From: Aquila chrysaetos chrysaetos
Lineage: Eukaryota > Chordata > Aves > Accipitriformes > Accipitridae
Direction: 5' to 3'
Assembly: GCF_900496995.4 (NCBI RefSeq)
Contig: NC_044006.1
Coordinates: 44,744,120-44,808,119 of the forward strand
Length of the DNA stretch: 64,000 bases
Below the pieces are notes generated by a model. The model was not told where the DNA came from. It did no database searches and saw nothing but the letters and a program-made list of their open reading frames with translations. Below are positions 14,097-29,200 of this stretch, in pieces. Both the position numbers and the translations under genes were made by a program. The number at the start of each line of letters is the position of its first letter. The first letter of the stretch is position 1.

Positions 14097-14689
14097 CGTG
14101 GTGGGTTGGCCCTGACTAGCAGCCAAGCACCCATGCAGCCATTCACTCACTCCACACCTTCCAGCAGAACGGGAGAAAATAGGAAGAACAAGAGAAAACC
14201 AGTGGGTCAAAATAAAGACAGGGAAATCACTCAGCAGTTACTGTCATGAGCAAACCAGACTTGACTTGGGAAATTTAACTTGATTTGCAACATCTAATTA
14301 CTGATTCAGGTATTGGGAAACAAAGTTGGCAAACATTTAAATACTATGGGCTGCAGTCCCTTTGTGGGTGCCTCTGTTCTGGTGTAGGCTCATCCATGGG
14401 CTGCAGTTCATTTGGGGATGTCCCTGTTCCAGCATGGAGCTCCTCCAGCTCCTCTGGCCTTGTTCCTTTTCTCTAATTTCTGAAATGTGTTTTCACCAAG
14501 ACACCACCAACACCTCTGACTGGTTCAGAGGCAACACCAACTCCACTGTTGGGCTCATCTATGTCCTGTGGTGGCTCCATTGTGGAGGTGGCTGGAACTT
14601 GCTGTGTCTGGCATAGGGCGGTCCCTGACCTCCTCCCACAGAGGTTGGTCATTAGGCCGCCCCCACCAACTTTGCCATTTATACCCACA
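14097..14689 (-). mobile_element. Old ERVL-related solo LTR, target duplication CATTA
   Basis: The left end (CGTGGTGGGTTGGCCCTG) matches the end of the LTR at 42415, and later segments share its GAGATCACTCA-like, TACTGTCA and GGGCTGCAGT motifs. The right end is ACCCACA at 14689. CATTA flanks it at 14092-14096 and 14690-14694. It is much more diverged than the other two copies, with a shortened, degraded minisatellite part (about 14345-14440). Confidence 0.7.
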
Positions 14690-17496
14690 CATTAGCAACA
14701 TTATTGCAGAACATGAGTTCAGTTGCTATGAAATCATGCTTTTGCAAACCAATTTACCCGCTTGTGAAAAGTGCATGGCAGCGGTTGCCTGACTGATGTT
14801 CTCCTCGTGAATAAAGTTCAACCTACAGGGCACAACTTGCCAGAATGTGAGTCCCGGCTGATTTGGTATCTAACAAGGCCTTATGCAGGGTACTAATCTT
14901 CAGCATTGGCCCCGTAGTCCATGAGGGCCTGAACATCAGCAAAGGAGCTGTGTACTAATGAAACTGGAGACAGAAGGTGCTCTGCAGAGCTCAAGAGCTG
15001 GCACAACTGCCAGATAGACTTGGGTAGCCTGACTGGCACCAACATTAGATGGTTTTTATTCCCCTCTAGTATTAAGACAACATACAGCAATGTTAAATCT
15101 GCCATTGATCTGAAGGTTGCAAAGTTCAATGCATAAATTGTTGGTGGAGCTTGAAGAGTGTTACTGACAGGAGAAACTGGTATAACCAGTCTCCTTATGG
15201 TGCGTATAGGCATATTTATGTAAATGAACTGCATTTTTGTAACAGTTATGCATCAAAACTTCTCTGATGCCGACTCATAAGCAGGTACCCACTAAGGCTC
15301 TGCAGACACAAAGCATGTCCCATTGACTAAAATGAGTTGCAGTGCAAAAATGGAGTACAAGACCAATATGTGTTTTTCCAAGAAGCTGAGACCAAGTCTC
15401 CATAAGAATAATTAGCAGCTGCAATAATTAGTGGCATTAGCTCTTTTAGACCACAATCAAATAGTCACTTAAGCCTCGAGGATCCACTGAGTCAGTGTAG
15501 CTTTTAGCAGAGCAGACTGTGTAATGAGCAGCGCATGGGGAGTTGGATCAGCCGCCTCTTATTCCTGGGCTCAAAAGGATCAGGTGGACTAATGGTGGGC
15601 AGCCTTCTGGTATGGGTTCAGACCAGTGTGTGCCATTGACAGAGACCTTTGCTGCTCTGTCCCACAGGTTAATGCAGAAAAGACTAAGAAGCAGCTCCTT
15701 GGAAAATTAGCTTCAGAGTAGCTAAATTTAGGGTAATTAATTTCACAGAAGTGATGAGAAGGAAACAACTTGCTTCTTTTTTTTTTCATTTTTCTTTTTT
15801 TATAACTTGGGTTTCTTTCTCGAGTCCCAGCCACTCAATTGGAGGAGATGAGGTCTCACTGTAATAGCTGGTGCATGGAGCAGCAAAGAGCCTCTGAACT
15901 CAGAGGCTTCCACGAGCCTAGGGAGACTGGAGCGACCTGTCTGCATCACTGTGATGGAGAGCAGAACTGGCTTCTGTGCTTTCTTTCCTTTTCTGAAAGA
16001 TGCTTATATTCTGAGAGATGAAAAGGAAACTGCAGTCAGCAAGAGATCTCCCAGTATCAAGTAGGCCTGTGGTGGCACAAAAAAAAAGTGAGTGTGGAAT
16101 TAAAAGAACCTTGTTTGTGAAAGATTCTTCCTTCCAAAGGCTTATTAAAAATAAGGATTGAAAAGTTGAATTCTATCAAAATACATAGTTTTAAGTAGTT
16201 GTTACTGGATCTACATTTAGGAACTTTACTACCATTCTGTGAAGCTTTAGATCAAGGGATTCTCTACCTAAAACTTCCCTCTCACAATAAATAAAAAGTC
16301 TCCCGGATTTTGCAGAATCAACATAAAACATTTTAAAAAAGGAGATGGCATGTTGATAAATGTATGCGAGTCAAATTCTGCACAGACTTAACTGAAGTTT
16401 TTTCTTAATAAACACTTTTCTGTAGAATTGAAACCTTTAGACAAAGATTAACCAGGAAGACCATGGAATAAAAATTAATGATATTGGTCTAAATCATTTA
16501 TTACAGTGAGGGAAAACCTGGCTTAAGATTTAGAGGATCAAATACACCTTTACCTTGCCATCAAAAAGAATCAATAGAAAATAAGAATAACCATACTATG
16601 TATCAGAAAGCAGAATTTGGTCCACAGCTCCCCAGGCTGTTAGCTTGTTTTGTCCATGACACATATTCTTGAGGTGAGATGACTTTATTCCAATTTTGTG
16701 ATATTTTAAAGTCACTTCATACTTCCTCTGAGCATGAGCTTGGTGGGTGCAAAGCAGAAAGAATGAGCTCAAAGACGCTCTGCTGCCAGGCATGATACTT
16801 TACAAGAGACACCAGACTTGGGAATGTCAGATGCCTGTCTAAATAATTGACAACTACAATGAAGTGAGGGCAAAAGTCATTCCCAACCAGACTATATTTA
16901 AAACTGCTAAGCTGAGCAGGCTTCATATTCTAGGAAACGTGTCTGAGATTCATCTTAAAAACCCTGCTGTGTGTTTGCAAGTTCAGTCATCAGCTCCAGC
17001 ACATTTTTAAATGAGAGATTTACTGAGCCTGTTACTGCACAAAACTAGCTATAGGGAAAGTTACAATGTACTGATGAAAACAAAATATCTTCTGGTACAT
17101 TATAGCAAAACCAATTTAGAAACTATCTGCTGTCCCGGAACTTCTGGCTGGGTTTATGCATTGAAAAGAATTAGTTTCATTTATGATCTGAGGTTGTGCT
17201 TTGTTCAAAGACCTATCAAGAGCTAGATTAGCTGTGGATGTAATGTTAAATTCCAGTCAATGCATAGGCAGAAGGAACAAGACCACTCTCCAAAGGGTCT
17301 GGTGGTTGTGTGCCAAACCACTGAGTGGGCACCAAGCTCAGGGGCCAACTCTTCACTACATGAGTATGCCCTGCTCCTACCAAAGTCAATGTGAGCGGTG
17401 TGCCTACATTGCAAGGCAGAGGATTTGACAAAGAAACAAAGATATATTTCTGCAGAGAAATCTTTCTTGTGTTCTTTACAAGTATTGTTTGGTTGG

Positions 17497-17583
17497 GAGG
17501 GTTTTTTGTTTGTTTTTGTTTTGGGTTTTTTTTGGGGGGGGGGTTGGTTTGTTTGTTTGTTTTGTTTTGTTTTGTTTTTTTTT
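17497..17583. repeat. Low-complexity T/G tract
   Basis: Runs of GTTTT, T8 and G10 are interrupted only by single bases. The open frames over it are low-complexity artefacts. Confidence 0.9.
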
Positions 17584-17628
17584 AATAAGCCTGCAAAGCT
17601 GCGGGATATTGAAAAAAACAGATATTGG

Positions 17629-17692
17629 ATGAAATCCTGGTTCCACTAAAGTCATTGGGAAAATTCCTATTGACTTCCCCAGGGTCAGCTTC
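17629..17692. repeat. Ancient amniote palindromic repeat fragment
   Basis: GAAATCCTGG, CCACTAAAGTCATTGGG and, in inverse order, CCTATTGACTTC, CCAGGGTC resemble an old dispersed element of birds and turtles built around AGTCAATGG. The family name is not certain. Similar short pieces occur near 18062, 35580, 43583 and 59085. Confidence 0.4.
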
Positions 17693-17770
17693 CATCTACA
17701 GTATGGTCCCTTGTGTATTCTTTCTTGGTGACACCCAAATAAAATGTGTTTTGCTTACAAACCAAACGTG

Positions 17771-17797
17771 TTTTTTTTTTTTTTTTTTTTTTTTTTT
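17771..17797. repeat. T27 homopolymer
   Basis: There are 27 consecutive T. No SINE body adjoins it that I can recognise. Confidence 0.95.
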
Positions 17798-19940
17798 AAG
17801 CTGCTAGCTCTTTCAGCTCAGCATGGTAGCTGAAATACAAGCTGTGCTCTTCTCTGCATCTCCTATTATTACCTGTCATAAAGAATCCACAATTAGGGTT
17901 TAGCTGGCAATTTCCTTGCTGATACACGAGGCAGATGAAAATCCAGATTGTTCTTCCAAATCTCTTTTAGCTCTATGTTGCCGATATAATAGCTTTTTGT
18001 GGTGGTGTTGGAATAGTAAGCAGATATGTACCTCCATCCACATTGCCAGATCAGAAGCCCAATGAAGTCAGTGGGATGGACTCCCACCTAGTAGAAAATT
18101 AATATACTCCACAATGTTGCTATCATTTAATTTCTACAATCCTGTAGTTGGGTGTACTGCAGCAGCTATTCCAGTGTACCTGATCTCTGCAGGAGTTTTT
18201 TGAATGACTTCAGTGACAGCGGGACCAAGCCTTCAATAGTTGACACCAGTACCTGCAGACACACACAGGAAGAAGCTGATGATAGTTTAAAATATTTTTT
18301 CAAACAAATCTGACTTTAAAGAACCCAAAGTAGAAGAGAAATATTCACAGATACGAGCATTTCTACAGTACCACAGTAATCTGTGAGAGACTTCTCTTTT
18401 ACCTGCAGAGGAGTGAGAAATGGAAGACGAGAGATGATGAGGAGGGAACAACATAGGGTGTCTGGAGTATGAAGAGGAACTATTTTTCTTTTGCAGATTG
18501 ACCAGTGGAGCAGGAAATGTCTTGTACATGTCAGGAGTTTAAGTCAGGCAATTTCTTTATACATGGAAAACATTAGTTTTCAAGTTGCATGTAGGGAAGA
18601 CAAACCAGTTGGCCTACACCTTAGTGTCTATAGCTGTCGAAGATTACCAGTACGATAACTTGTGGAGGGTGTCAGAAACCTTACATTTCTTTCTGTGAGA
18701 AACACTTCTAACTTGATTTCTGTCCTGTTGGAACAAAGTCAAGTTAAAATGTTTCCTTTTGCCACAGAATGTCAACATCAAGTTAATAGTTATTATTATA
18801 TATAGAATAATTTCACATCAATCCACAAAAAATGGAAAACAAAATTACTAAGAGGAAATAAATCAAATCTTTCATATTTTTTTAATTAAAAATGTTATTG
18901 AAATTGAGTCATTCCCATGTAACTTATATTTTCTCAAAAGAACAGTTCTCTTAAAATTGTTTGACCCTTTCTATTTATAGATATTGTTTGTTCTGCTCTT
19001 ATTTGTTTCTTTTTGCATTACTGCTCAAATAATTTCAAATTGCGATTTATGCTTATATGGCAACACAAAGGATTGAAGCCAGTGACATCTATTAAAATAG
19101 CCTGTGTCAGAGATTATGCTGTATTTACCTCATCCTGAGGCATTTTCCTGTGATCTCTTTGAATTAATTTAATTCAAAAAATGCTTTTCTGATGTTAAAA
19201 TACACTGAATAATAGTTGCTTGTTTTGGAAACTGAATAACAAGAAAAAACTTCAGCCCTTTTTGTCAAGCTACTAATTGTTTTTTTTATTTAAATTAAGA
19301 AAACAGACATGTTATGAATTCTCAAGAGTATATATACAGCATTCTCTCTGCTCAGCAGCAAAGATTAAATAAAAAAAATCTGTAATTAATGTTTCTTTTT
19401 ACATACTTTTGTAAATGGAGAGCAAAAAAGTTTAAACCAAAAAGCACTCATTTATTTCCAAAAAAGGAAAGGCTTGTTTAGTGGCTTTTCAGTTAATTGG
19501 AGGCCTTTATCTTGCCTGAAATGAGAGTGGAAGTCAGGGACACGGCCTGTCCTCAAGAGTTGGGGTGGTTATCATGAACCATCTCACAAGGAAACCTTAA
19601 ACAGTTGGGGATCTTCCTTTTAATGAGGATACTCTCTTGCTGACAGACTCTGGGCCGAGGCGTCATCATGTCTGTCCAAAACAACAGAACATTGTGCCTT
19701 GAGCTGGCATCACAGCAAAACCCTACTGATTCAGACCTGGAGGGACATGTACTGCTTGCTTCTACGTGAACAAACAGCACTGGAGTAGGCACAGTGCTGA
19801 CTTGTAACAAGAACCAGCTGCTGAGAAGGGCATGCTCTAAATCGAATCAGACAAAAAGGAAAGCACAAGGATTATTTCTATCTTGCAAATGGGAAATGCA
19901 GAAAGAAAATAAGAGCCTTTTGAGAGGGCTCACATGGTCT

Positions 19941-20281
19941 CCGTGTGTATAAATACCCAAAGGGAGGGTGCAAAGAGGACAGAGCCAGGCTCTTTTCAGT
20001 GGTGCCCAGTGACAGGACCAGAGGCAATGGGCACAACCTGAAACACAGGACGTTCTGTCTGAACATCAGGAAACACTTTTTTACAGTGAGGGTGATGGAG
20101 CACTGGCACAGGTTGCCCAAAGAAGTTGTGGAATCTGCCTGCTTGGAGATATTCAAAAGCTGTTTGGACATGGTCCTGGGCAACTGGATCTAGGTGTCCC
20201 TTCTTGAGCAGGGCATTGGACCAGATGACCTCCAGAAGTGCCTTCCAACCTCAATCATCTTGTCATCTTGTGATTCTGTCT
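19941..20281 (+). mobile_element. CR1 LINE 3' fragment, plus strand
   Basis: The frame at 19945-20193 shows the CR1 ORF2 C-terminus: YKYPKGGCKEDRARLFSV, SDRTRGNGHNL, LNIRKHFFTV, WHRLPKEVVES. The ORF2 end is followed by a short 3' UTR and the tail TGTGATTCTGTC. It is strongly 5'-truncated. Confidence 0.9.
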
Positions 20282-23200
20282 CATCAGCAAATCTGGAAAC
20301 CGACCCTGCCACTGCTCATCCTCAATCCAATGGCGCAGGAAGCCCCTTACTCTGTGCCTCAGAGCTTAAGTTATTTGTGGAATAGTTTATTCACTCATTT
20401 TTATGTTGTTTTCAGGGAACAACAGGTTCTTACTTAACAGATTCCATGACTTAATGAGAAATAAATACTCTGATCCTTATATATACTTAGATCTCTTTAT
20501 GCTGCTCTGGAAATGCAGGGGTTATACATGAGCATGTGGTGTAGAAACGACTTACCTTGTCAAAGAAGTGTTTCCTCTCATTTTGACATCTGCTGATGGC
20601 ACACTAGTCAGTCACATATTCCTGATTTATAGTGCTATTAGGGAATACAAAGTATATCTGGATGGGGCTTTTTATTATTTAACTTTAAATGTGACTAAAT
20701 TTGGCTTAGTAAATTTGTGGTGTATTTCACTAGCCTTGCAGATTTTACTCTGGTGAATGTTTTCTGGTTTTTTTTTTCAAGTTGTGATGCCCTGTTTTTT
20801 CTTTATCAATATTATATAGATAGGGCCATGTACAAATGGCTTATCTGTCTTTGCATGCTAGGAAGATTTCAGAAAAGGCTTTGTTTAGATCCTAAACAAG
20901 TAAGAACACCTTTTGGTTGACATATTTAAATTATTTGAATGCTTAACTGGGACAATCGCATTCTTCACTGAAAGTGCAAATATTCCTTCTAAATCAGTAA
21001 CCAGAATGAGGAACATTAAATAATTTGAAGCAATGCTAAAACAGATACAACATAAAAAGACAGTCTCCTGTAAACAACATGGGTTTTTTTTCTATGTTCT
21101 TCAAATTCCATATCTTGGTTTGTAATCTATATCTACAGTGAGGGGAACCATAAATGAATTACAAATGACAAGACAGTCTTACAGGGGTGATGGTTTTCCC
21201 TGAGGTACTACAAGTCTGAGAAACAGCTGAAGAATAAAAAGGTGTATGTGACGTGGTAGGAGTAGGCAAAGTTAAAAACCATAATTATTCTGTAATTAAA
21301 TATGCATGCAGGAGGCTTTTATTCATATCCATTCCCACAAGGTGGATTCTTGGGTGATAATTCATTGGTTCAGCTCCACCAGATTTAAAATAGATTAATG
21401 CACTCAATGCTTAATTTTAAGTCTATTTAAGTCTGTAAATGACAGAAATGTATTTGTTTGATCTAGGTTGAGTTGCATTTGACCACATTAGCTGGGAACC
21501 AATTAAAATATGCTTATTTCAATTATATTTTATCTTTTCCTTCCAATTCCCAAATATCATGGAGGAGTAAGCAGAAATCTATGCTGTTATTTCTAGAGTG
21601 CTATTGAAGGGAGATGAGGTACCATGGCCAGAGGGAAAATATCTTTTCTGTTTATTATGTTTAAGTAACCTCTCTTTATTTCTCCAAAATATTTTTTTTC
21701 ATAAAAACATCTATTCTCTAAACTGTCACCGTTTTTCATGTAGTCATCTTGCAGGCATGATACATTACATTATATTTTAATTTCATTTTAAAAATAACTT
21801 TAAAATATCTTTTAAAATTACAAGTACACTTATCATTTCATTTTCAAAAGGAAAATATTGTTTGGGGGGCATTTAATTTAGATTAAAAGTTAATTTTTGA
21901 GAAAAAATATACAGTTCAACTGCCTTAAAAATTATTCCTAATACACTTGGGAGAAAAGGCTCATAGTGAATGTACTAACAGGGAAACATGCTGAAATGGC
22001 TGGCAGGTCATAAAAATAGTTTCCACTTTTTTTTTTTTTCATGGTAGTGTTAAAGCAGTCAAAAGATGCAAAGCGAAATCAGTACTTCTGTGGGTATGGT
22101 TTAAATGGAGACAGCCTGGAACAGCAGTGAGAGAAATCATGCTTTCGTGAGAGACAGTCTGTTCAGGCCCAGTGAAAGAAGAAATGTTAAAATCAAATGG
22201 GAATGAAGTCTCCTAGAGATGGCTGAGATGGCCTAAGGCAGTGCTCTTTTTCCCCTACCAAAGGTCTGATGGAGGCTCTCTCTCAGAGCAGCACAGTCCC
22301 AGCTCTGAAGGAAAATGTCAGTCCCATGAAGATAACCTGCTCCATTCCATCAGAGGCTGCAGTGCTCGCAGGTGCATTTTAAGGAAGGCATGAGAGAGTC
22401 TGTGAAGGCTTTTAAAATACACATTTCTTAGAGTACTATTGTTTTATTTTAAGATGCTTTGATTTTCTCTCTACACACACAAAAAATCCCAACCCTCAAA
22501 AATAATTATGCAGTAATAAGCAGCTTTTAAAGTAGTTTGGTGTAATTATCATATGGAGATATAACACACAATGTCAAGAAATATATCAGGAACACATGTT
22601 GGGGAATGAGCTTTGAAAACAAAACGCAGCTCTGTGATCATCTTTTCAAGATGGAAAGCACCAGGCAGAAGTGAAAATACTATTGCAATATAACTGTTAG
22701 AAATTATTACAAAATCAGTCTTTACTATTAGCTAGTACTCATGGTTCTGCTAGTTGGGAAGGTATGGGGTTTTTTTGGATTGCTCAGCTACAGTAATTGC
22801 TGCCAGATGGATGCAATTTTAACATCATTATTTGTAATCCTTCCTGTGCCCTCAGTATTTTATCTTGAAACAATTGCAATTAAGATGTTCCTCAGTAGTT
22901 TTTTGCTGAGACACATTCTTTTCTTGCTCACCCAGGTTGAAATGCTACTGAATTAATCATTGTACAATTTAGCTAAGGAATATAGCTTTGTTGATACGCT
23001 GTTATTTTTAACATTTAATTAGAAAGAGTCAGAGAGCTGATTAGCAGTACAGCATGATAGTACAGATCATTAAGACTCAGATGCATACCTAAGTGCACTA
23101 TCTTGTCCCACCACGTGCAGGTGGCAATTACCTGTGTAAGCAGAGCTCTCCCAGCATGAAGTGCGGCAGTACCTAAGTGAGGTGAGATTTTGACGATGGG

Positions 23201-26200
23201 ACCTCATTTCTTTGTCAGATATGTGTGAACTGACCTGACTGAAGCCCATGGGAACCACATGAACCAAGGGCAACCAGCAGTCCAGAGGACTGAAGGTGTG
23301 TCTCTAGGGATGGTTGTTTCAGATACACTTGCTTTTCAGAGCTGTAAGACCAGATTTCTAACTTATAATATTATATCTACAGCATATATTCATATAAAGC
23401 CCAGATGTGATTCTATGAGGTGAAAATAGAGCCAGGGTGCCTTTGGCTTCCTCCTGCTCTTAACACTGGCCATTTTTGCATAAGCTCCCTAATCCCATGA
23501 CAGTGATGTGACTGGACAAATTTCCCAGACAGACAGCAGATCGAGCTGCTGCTGCTAAACCGTCATCAATATACAGAAATTATTGACCAAAAATGGTCTC
23601 AGCATTATAGATGGATGTAGTAGGATTTTAGGCTAGCAATATACCCTGTGTTGTTTCAGCTGTAAAAACTATTTGTAAATGTTGACCAACTAATAGCCAT
23701 TACACAGCTATACCCAATTCAAATTACATTTCATTATTTCATTCACTAGAAAGATTTCTACCAACTAGACAAGGAATTGGATCAGACTATAGATCTTTGA
23801 TAAAATCGTGTGTTACAGAAACTAACAATTTGCTGGGAGTAGTCCAAGAAAAACTATGATTTCCAAGCATGTTGACAAATACTCTTTCAACTCTATGCCC
23901 TCTGAGCTTACCATTTTGGAATCCTTTTTCACTTTCTCCATACAGTCTGTTTCTTATAAAAATGATTATCAATGTTTGGTAGAGAAAAATGGTGATAGAG
24001 GCATGTACAGCTGAAGGAAAACCCCTTTGTTAACCATTAATTCCTATTTTTGCCTAACATTGAAAAAATGGAAATAATTAAAGTTTAGTCCCCAAATACT
24101 TTCATTTCTATTTTGATTTCTTTATGATTTTTTTTCTGTACTCTACCTTGGGCAAAAAAGTTTAATAATTGTTTTGCAGAAGTATAATGCAACAAAAGAA
24201 AACCCAGTTCCAAATCTCCTCAAGTAACAACTCGGATGCCCCATGCTGAAGGACTTTGCTATACACAATGCATCTCATCAGTGGAAAAAATTACTCAGTG
24301 GGAAATAGATTCTGATCTAATTAAAAGAGCTGGCAAAGGAGAAATAACCACGCTCCTTATTCATCTGCAAAACTATCCTAACAGGCTTCAGGTTAGGGCT
24401 CCTAACGCTTCGTCCCAGCTGTTATCTCTTTCATGACTCATCCAAAGAATATGAGCAGGCAAGAGCTGGAGCCTGGACTCTGCCTTTTTCTACAGTGTAT
24501 TGGATGCCCAAAATGGGAGCAGATACTGGTCCTGAGGTTCTCGAGTGCTACTTTCTGGGTTGGCACTTTTCCTAGTTACTGCAGCAGAATAAATCCCTAT
24601 CATGCATGAGTTACACAATCTGTCAGTCCACTTAAAATGTACAGGTTTGTTCTGACCCTCGTTCAGGCCATGCTCCCATTTAGGCAAAGGTGAGCTGTGT
24701 GAATCTACATGATAGAGGCTGTAATGACTTTGATTCAGCAAAGCCCTTTAGTGCATATTTAGCTGTACATGTGTTTGTTAGGTTCATCCTCCTTCAGGAA
24801 AGCGTTATTCATAAGGTGAATTTTGAACACACACTTGAGTGCTGTACTGTATGAGGGCTATTACTAAGACACCTTCTAACCTTTATTACTCAAATGTGCT
24901 GCAGGATTCTTAAAAATGATGGCAGATCTATAATGTACTGAGGTTCTAGTTAGACACTCATTTCATGGCATTTTAGGTTTGAGAATGCTTTATTACAGCC
25001 TGTACTGTAAGAAAATATTTTGACTGCATTCAGATTGGAAGGGTTTAATTGAATCTCCATTTAATGGACTTCTGCGGAATATGAAACTTACTTACCCCAC
25101 AAAGTGAAGGCCAGAGACTGAAAGATGGCAGAATGTCAGAAGGGTTATGTAAGTCATGCAATTCAAAGAGCACTTTAATTTACTATCCTGCAGAGACTGT
25201 TTATACATTCTGTTTATATAGCAAGACAGTAATGATGTTATCTCACTTTTACTTTGTTTTGAACATCCAAGGTTAATGTATTAAAGCAAAAAAAAGGTGA
25301 CTAAGTCAGGATTTTTCCTGGGCATTACATTGAATGAATTCTTTGGAATAAAGATTTGTGTTCCTCTCATTATTTCAGATCAGTATGCTTAGTGTTCATC
25401 CCAACCAGCAGGGTAAATGGGTGGAGACTTCTTACAAGCAGAGACAACATAAATGTCCTTTGAAAACTGCTCAGTTTATTTCAGAGGACAAGATGAAAAT
25501 GAGATGTGTTCAGAAGATGTCAGTGAGATCCTTGTGGCATAGCTGGTGCTAGGAACTGTATCTGGTAACTTTTGTATCCTTGCACCTAGTACGGTAGCCC
25601 ATTACTTAAACTGCAATAGCTTCAAGACTGTAGGCAGATTTCAGAAATTGTCTGAAGAAAATGCTCACTGTCTCAGTAGATTTAATGATTACTGAGTAGA
25701 GTATAAGAAAGCACTGCATAGCAAGGGCTTTTTAAATTTGTAGAGCTGCTATAAGCATGCTATATACCTCTACAAAACCTCTCCATAGCTTCACAGCTTC
25801 AGGAGTGGAGCTATGAGATGTACTATAGAGCTATGGAATAACTTCTGTAGTGGTTCAAAGTGAGAGTGAGAAATTCAAAGTGCCTCTATTTAGTGTATTA
25901 CTACAGATGACCTTCTTGTCAATCATCTAGGCAAAGGTCCAAGATAGAACCTTTCTTTCTAACTTAGATCCAGAGGTGGTGTGGAAATCATCCTGTTCTG
26001 TCCTGATTTCTTCAGAGCATCCTCTCCTACTAAGAAACCTTAAGAGGTGCTAAGATGTGGATTGTAATTATACACATCAGACAGAGAGAAGCTGGAGATT
26101 TCAACAAGGACTCACTCCTTCAGTATAAGACCCCATCCCAGCCTCAGTTTCTCATAAACAACATACATAATAGCTTAAGTCATCACTTTGCTCAGGGGAG

Positions 26201-29200
26201 CAGATTATCTGGTCAGACAAGGGACTTAATGGATCAACATGAATCTCTGTTCCTGCTGATGCACAGGTTAGAGTACGCAAAGCAGTTTTTGCCCCAACAC
26301 TTTTTAAGTCACAGCCCCTTGGCATCAAAATGAAAAGTCCTCAGCAAGGTTCTTCTGAATTTGCTAGCCCACACTATTTATACTTTTCCCTTCTTGTGGA
26401 AGGAATGGCATTATGTGACCCTTCTCTTCCACTCACATATTCAAGATATTCATGTGTAAGGGCTTGGGTTTGTAGCAAGTCCGTGCATACTTGCAAGGAT
26501 AAACAAGTGACAAGACCCCGCATTACTTTCCAAACACTCTCACTTGTCATCCCCTTCATGCCGTACCAAACTGTCCCATCTTCTCTCTCACAGCCCTAGC
26601 CCACCAAAGTAACCACTGATTCCTCCTAAATTCCTTTACCCCCAGGAGCACTCCTGACACTTCCCAGCCCTGTCAGTCCCCACTAATCCCTCTCCATTCT
26701 CCTCCTCACCCTTTTCCAACAAGCTATGCTGTCATCATCACAAAATTGCATTTGCTAGCCCCAAAATAAGGACAAAAGTGGGTAGAAAAATGTAACACTT
26801 GCCTAGATTGTTAAGAAGACAAGTATTGGCTTTGTTTTCCATCCTCATGGAAACAAATGCAACAGGTTCCATCAAAATGTTCTCCCCCTCTGGCTTTTAG
26901 CATAAAACAACAGCTTGTCTCAGAATGATAAGTTTCTGGCCTCCAGTCTTGTCAGTCCCGAGCCCTCTTTGCGTCTGACCCCCAAAAGCAGATAGCTCCA
27001 AGTCTTTCTTCTCCATGGTAGGGAGAACTTTTTCTTCATTCTTCTTTAATCCTGAATCCCATAGAAATGTCATGTCAAGACCATTTTTCCGTACATCTAG
27101 ATCTTACTTGGCAGGGTACAAGCCTAGACAGATACCATCTCCAGAACCCCCCCCTTTAACAGCTTAAATCACTTCCTCCTACTAAGCAGGGAGAGCTCCT
27201 TCTCAAAGGAAACTGTGCTAACAGGCCATCACTGGCCCTAACCACTTTGGAAAGTGTGTACAGTTGAACTCTCCTATGTCCCTAGTAAACAGCCTGTCCA
27301 TCCTGTGAAAGAAGGTAAATATTTTAATGATCGTCTGATAAATATATAATTACTTCATACACAGTGTTTGACCATACAGTTCAAAACAGTTCCTAGAGCA
27401 ATCAGTTTTCCATTCTGCCCCAGATTCCCCAGTGGGTGGCATTTCCTTTTAGTGAATCAGAGTTGATGGGTCTACAAAACTCATCCTGTGGGTTACCGAA
27501 TGTCACTTCATCTGATTTATATCCCCCAGATCTCTATGACAGCCTGTTTAGCATGGCACTACTGCACCAAGAAATGCACAGGAACTGTTTTACAAGTATC
27601 AAATTCATGTTAGTAATGGAGGTGTACTTGTTTTCATTGGGTATTTCAGTGCTGTATATTATACTCATGAACAGAACTGCTGGGTGAACATGGGTCTGCA
27701 GATGTGTCCAAGGATCTTCACTGGCAGGGAATTATGTGCTGTAGAGGCAGAGAATCACAATTCCTGTCTTTTTGGATGATCATCCTTTCTTGCAGTTTCC
27801 ACAGAAACCATATTAATGTAGAAAGAGTGTTTACTTAACAGGACATTGATGTTGGATGAAAGAGACCTTCTCAGTTCAGCTACAGACTTTATGTACAATA
27901 TTAGACAAGTCACTTTAAAGATTCTGTGACTCATATCCTCGTATGTAACATGGGCGTAAGTAATTTCACATGCACTCTTAATTAATGTTTTGATAAATAG
28001 CAGGAGACTGAAGGAGAATCCTTCTCCCATCTGATCAAGCTAGTAAAAGGTGCCTTGAGGGGAACAGACTTTCTTACAGTTTTAGACAAAAGGGCGTAGT
28101 TAAGAATAAATCCAAGAAAAAATAATTTATACCCACTTTTAATTTGGGCTATATAGAGTCCATCCAATTTTCACTACCCAACCCAAAGCTGAAAACATGT
28201 GAAATTTTCCATCCAACATCAATGACTGTCACAAATCCTCTAGCTTCTCTTGAATGAAAACATATGCCAACTAGTTTTAGAATATGCCATCAGTTTTTTT
28301 GCCTGTTATAAGCCAATACCTTAATGACTTGGTCCAAGAAAAACAATTGAGACCTAATAACCTTAACAGCCACATAAGTGCCACAGATCTCAGCTTTGCT
28401 GGGGATAAGCTACTCATTCAGCAGAAAGTTTGTCTGAGTATTGAATTTTAAATAGACAAAATCAATGACAGTCCCTTATCCTCTCCCATACAAGATTCTG
28501 ATAGGGTTTGCTTCCCATTTTAAAACATCAGTGCATGCTAATTTAGAGTATGAACAAACTAAGGAGTAAAATGTACTAAGAGCTGATTTTGCACAAAAAA
28601 AGAGGGAATGTTCTAAAGGCTGTTTTGTACACATTTCTATAGATAGGATGCAATTGATACAGCTGGTTTTAGAATGAAATCAATAGGCATCTCTTTGTAG
28701 AACCAAAGGCACTGTATCACTGCAAAAACTGAAAAGGCATTTGTTACAGTGCTGCTTTCCATTGCTTTCGCTTCAGTCAAACTTAGTTGAGGGATGACAA
28801 AACAGTGTAAAGAGATGGAATCTGCAAAGTAAGGCGAAGGCAGGTGCTTGTGAAAAGAAGAGGGTTTGCAAGCTGCCCTTGAGGCTGAATTTTTCCGTTT
28901 CCTAAAGAATGTCCTGGTAGAAGTCATTTAGTCTATGTCATTTATTCCAAGATAGCTCAACAGATATTCCTTGGGACTGGCTAGAAAATAAATCCACAAG
29001 GTAAAAGAGTAATCCATCTTCCAAGATCACTCAAATTTCTGTTTATTTGCCCAAGACTGCTACCTTATACCTGCATATTAGTAACACCTATGTTTAGGGA
29101 GTGAGTACCTCCTCTCTTGGAACTGCAACAACTTACTTCTCATCTTCTAAGCAGCCGTAGGATGGCTGTACAGTTTCCATTTTATTCACAATTTACCTAG

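Larger units (their letters stand above)
14695..19940. other. Intergenic, no gene seen
   Basis: This stretch holds a T/G-rich low-complexity run at about 17497-17583, a T27 run at 17771-17797 and a small palindromic ancient repeat at 17629-17692. No coding exon can be supported. Confidence 0.6.
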
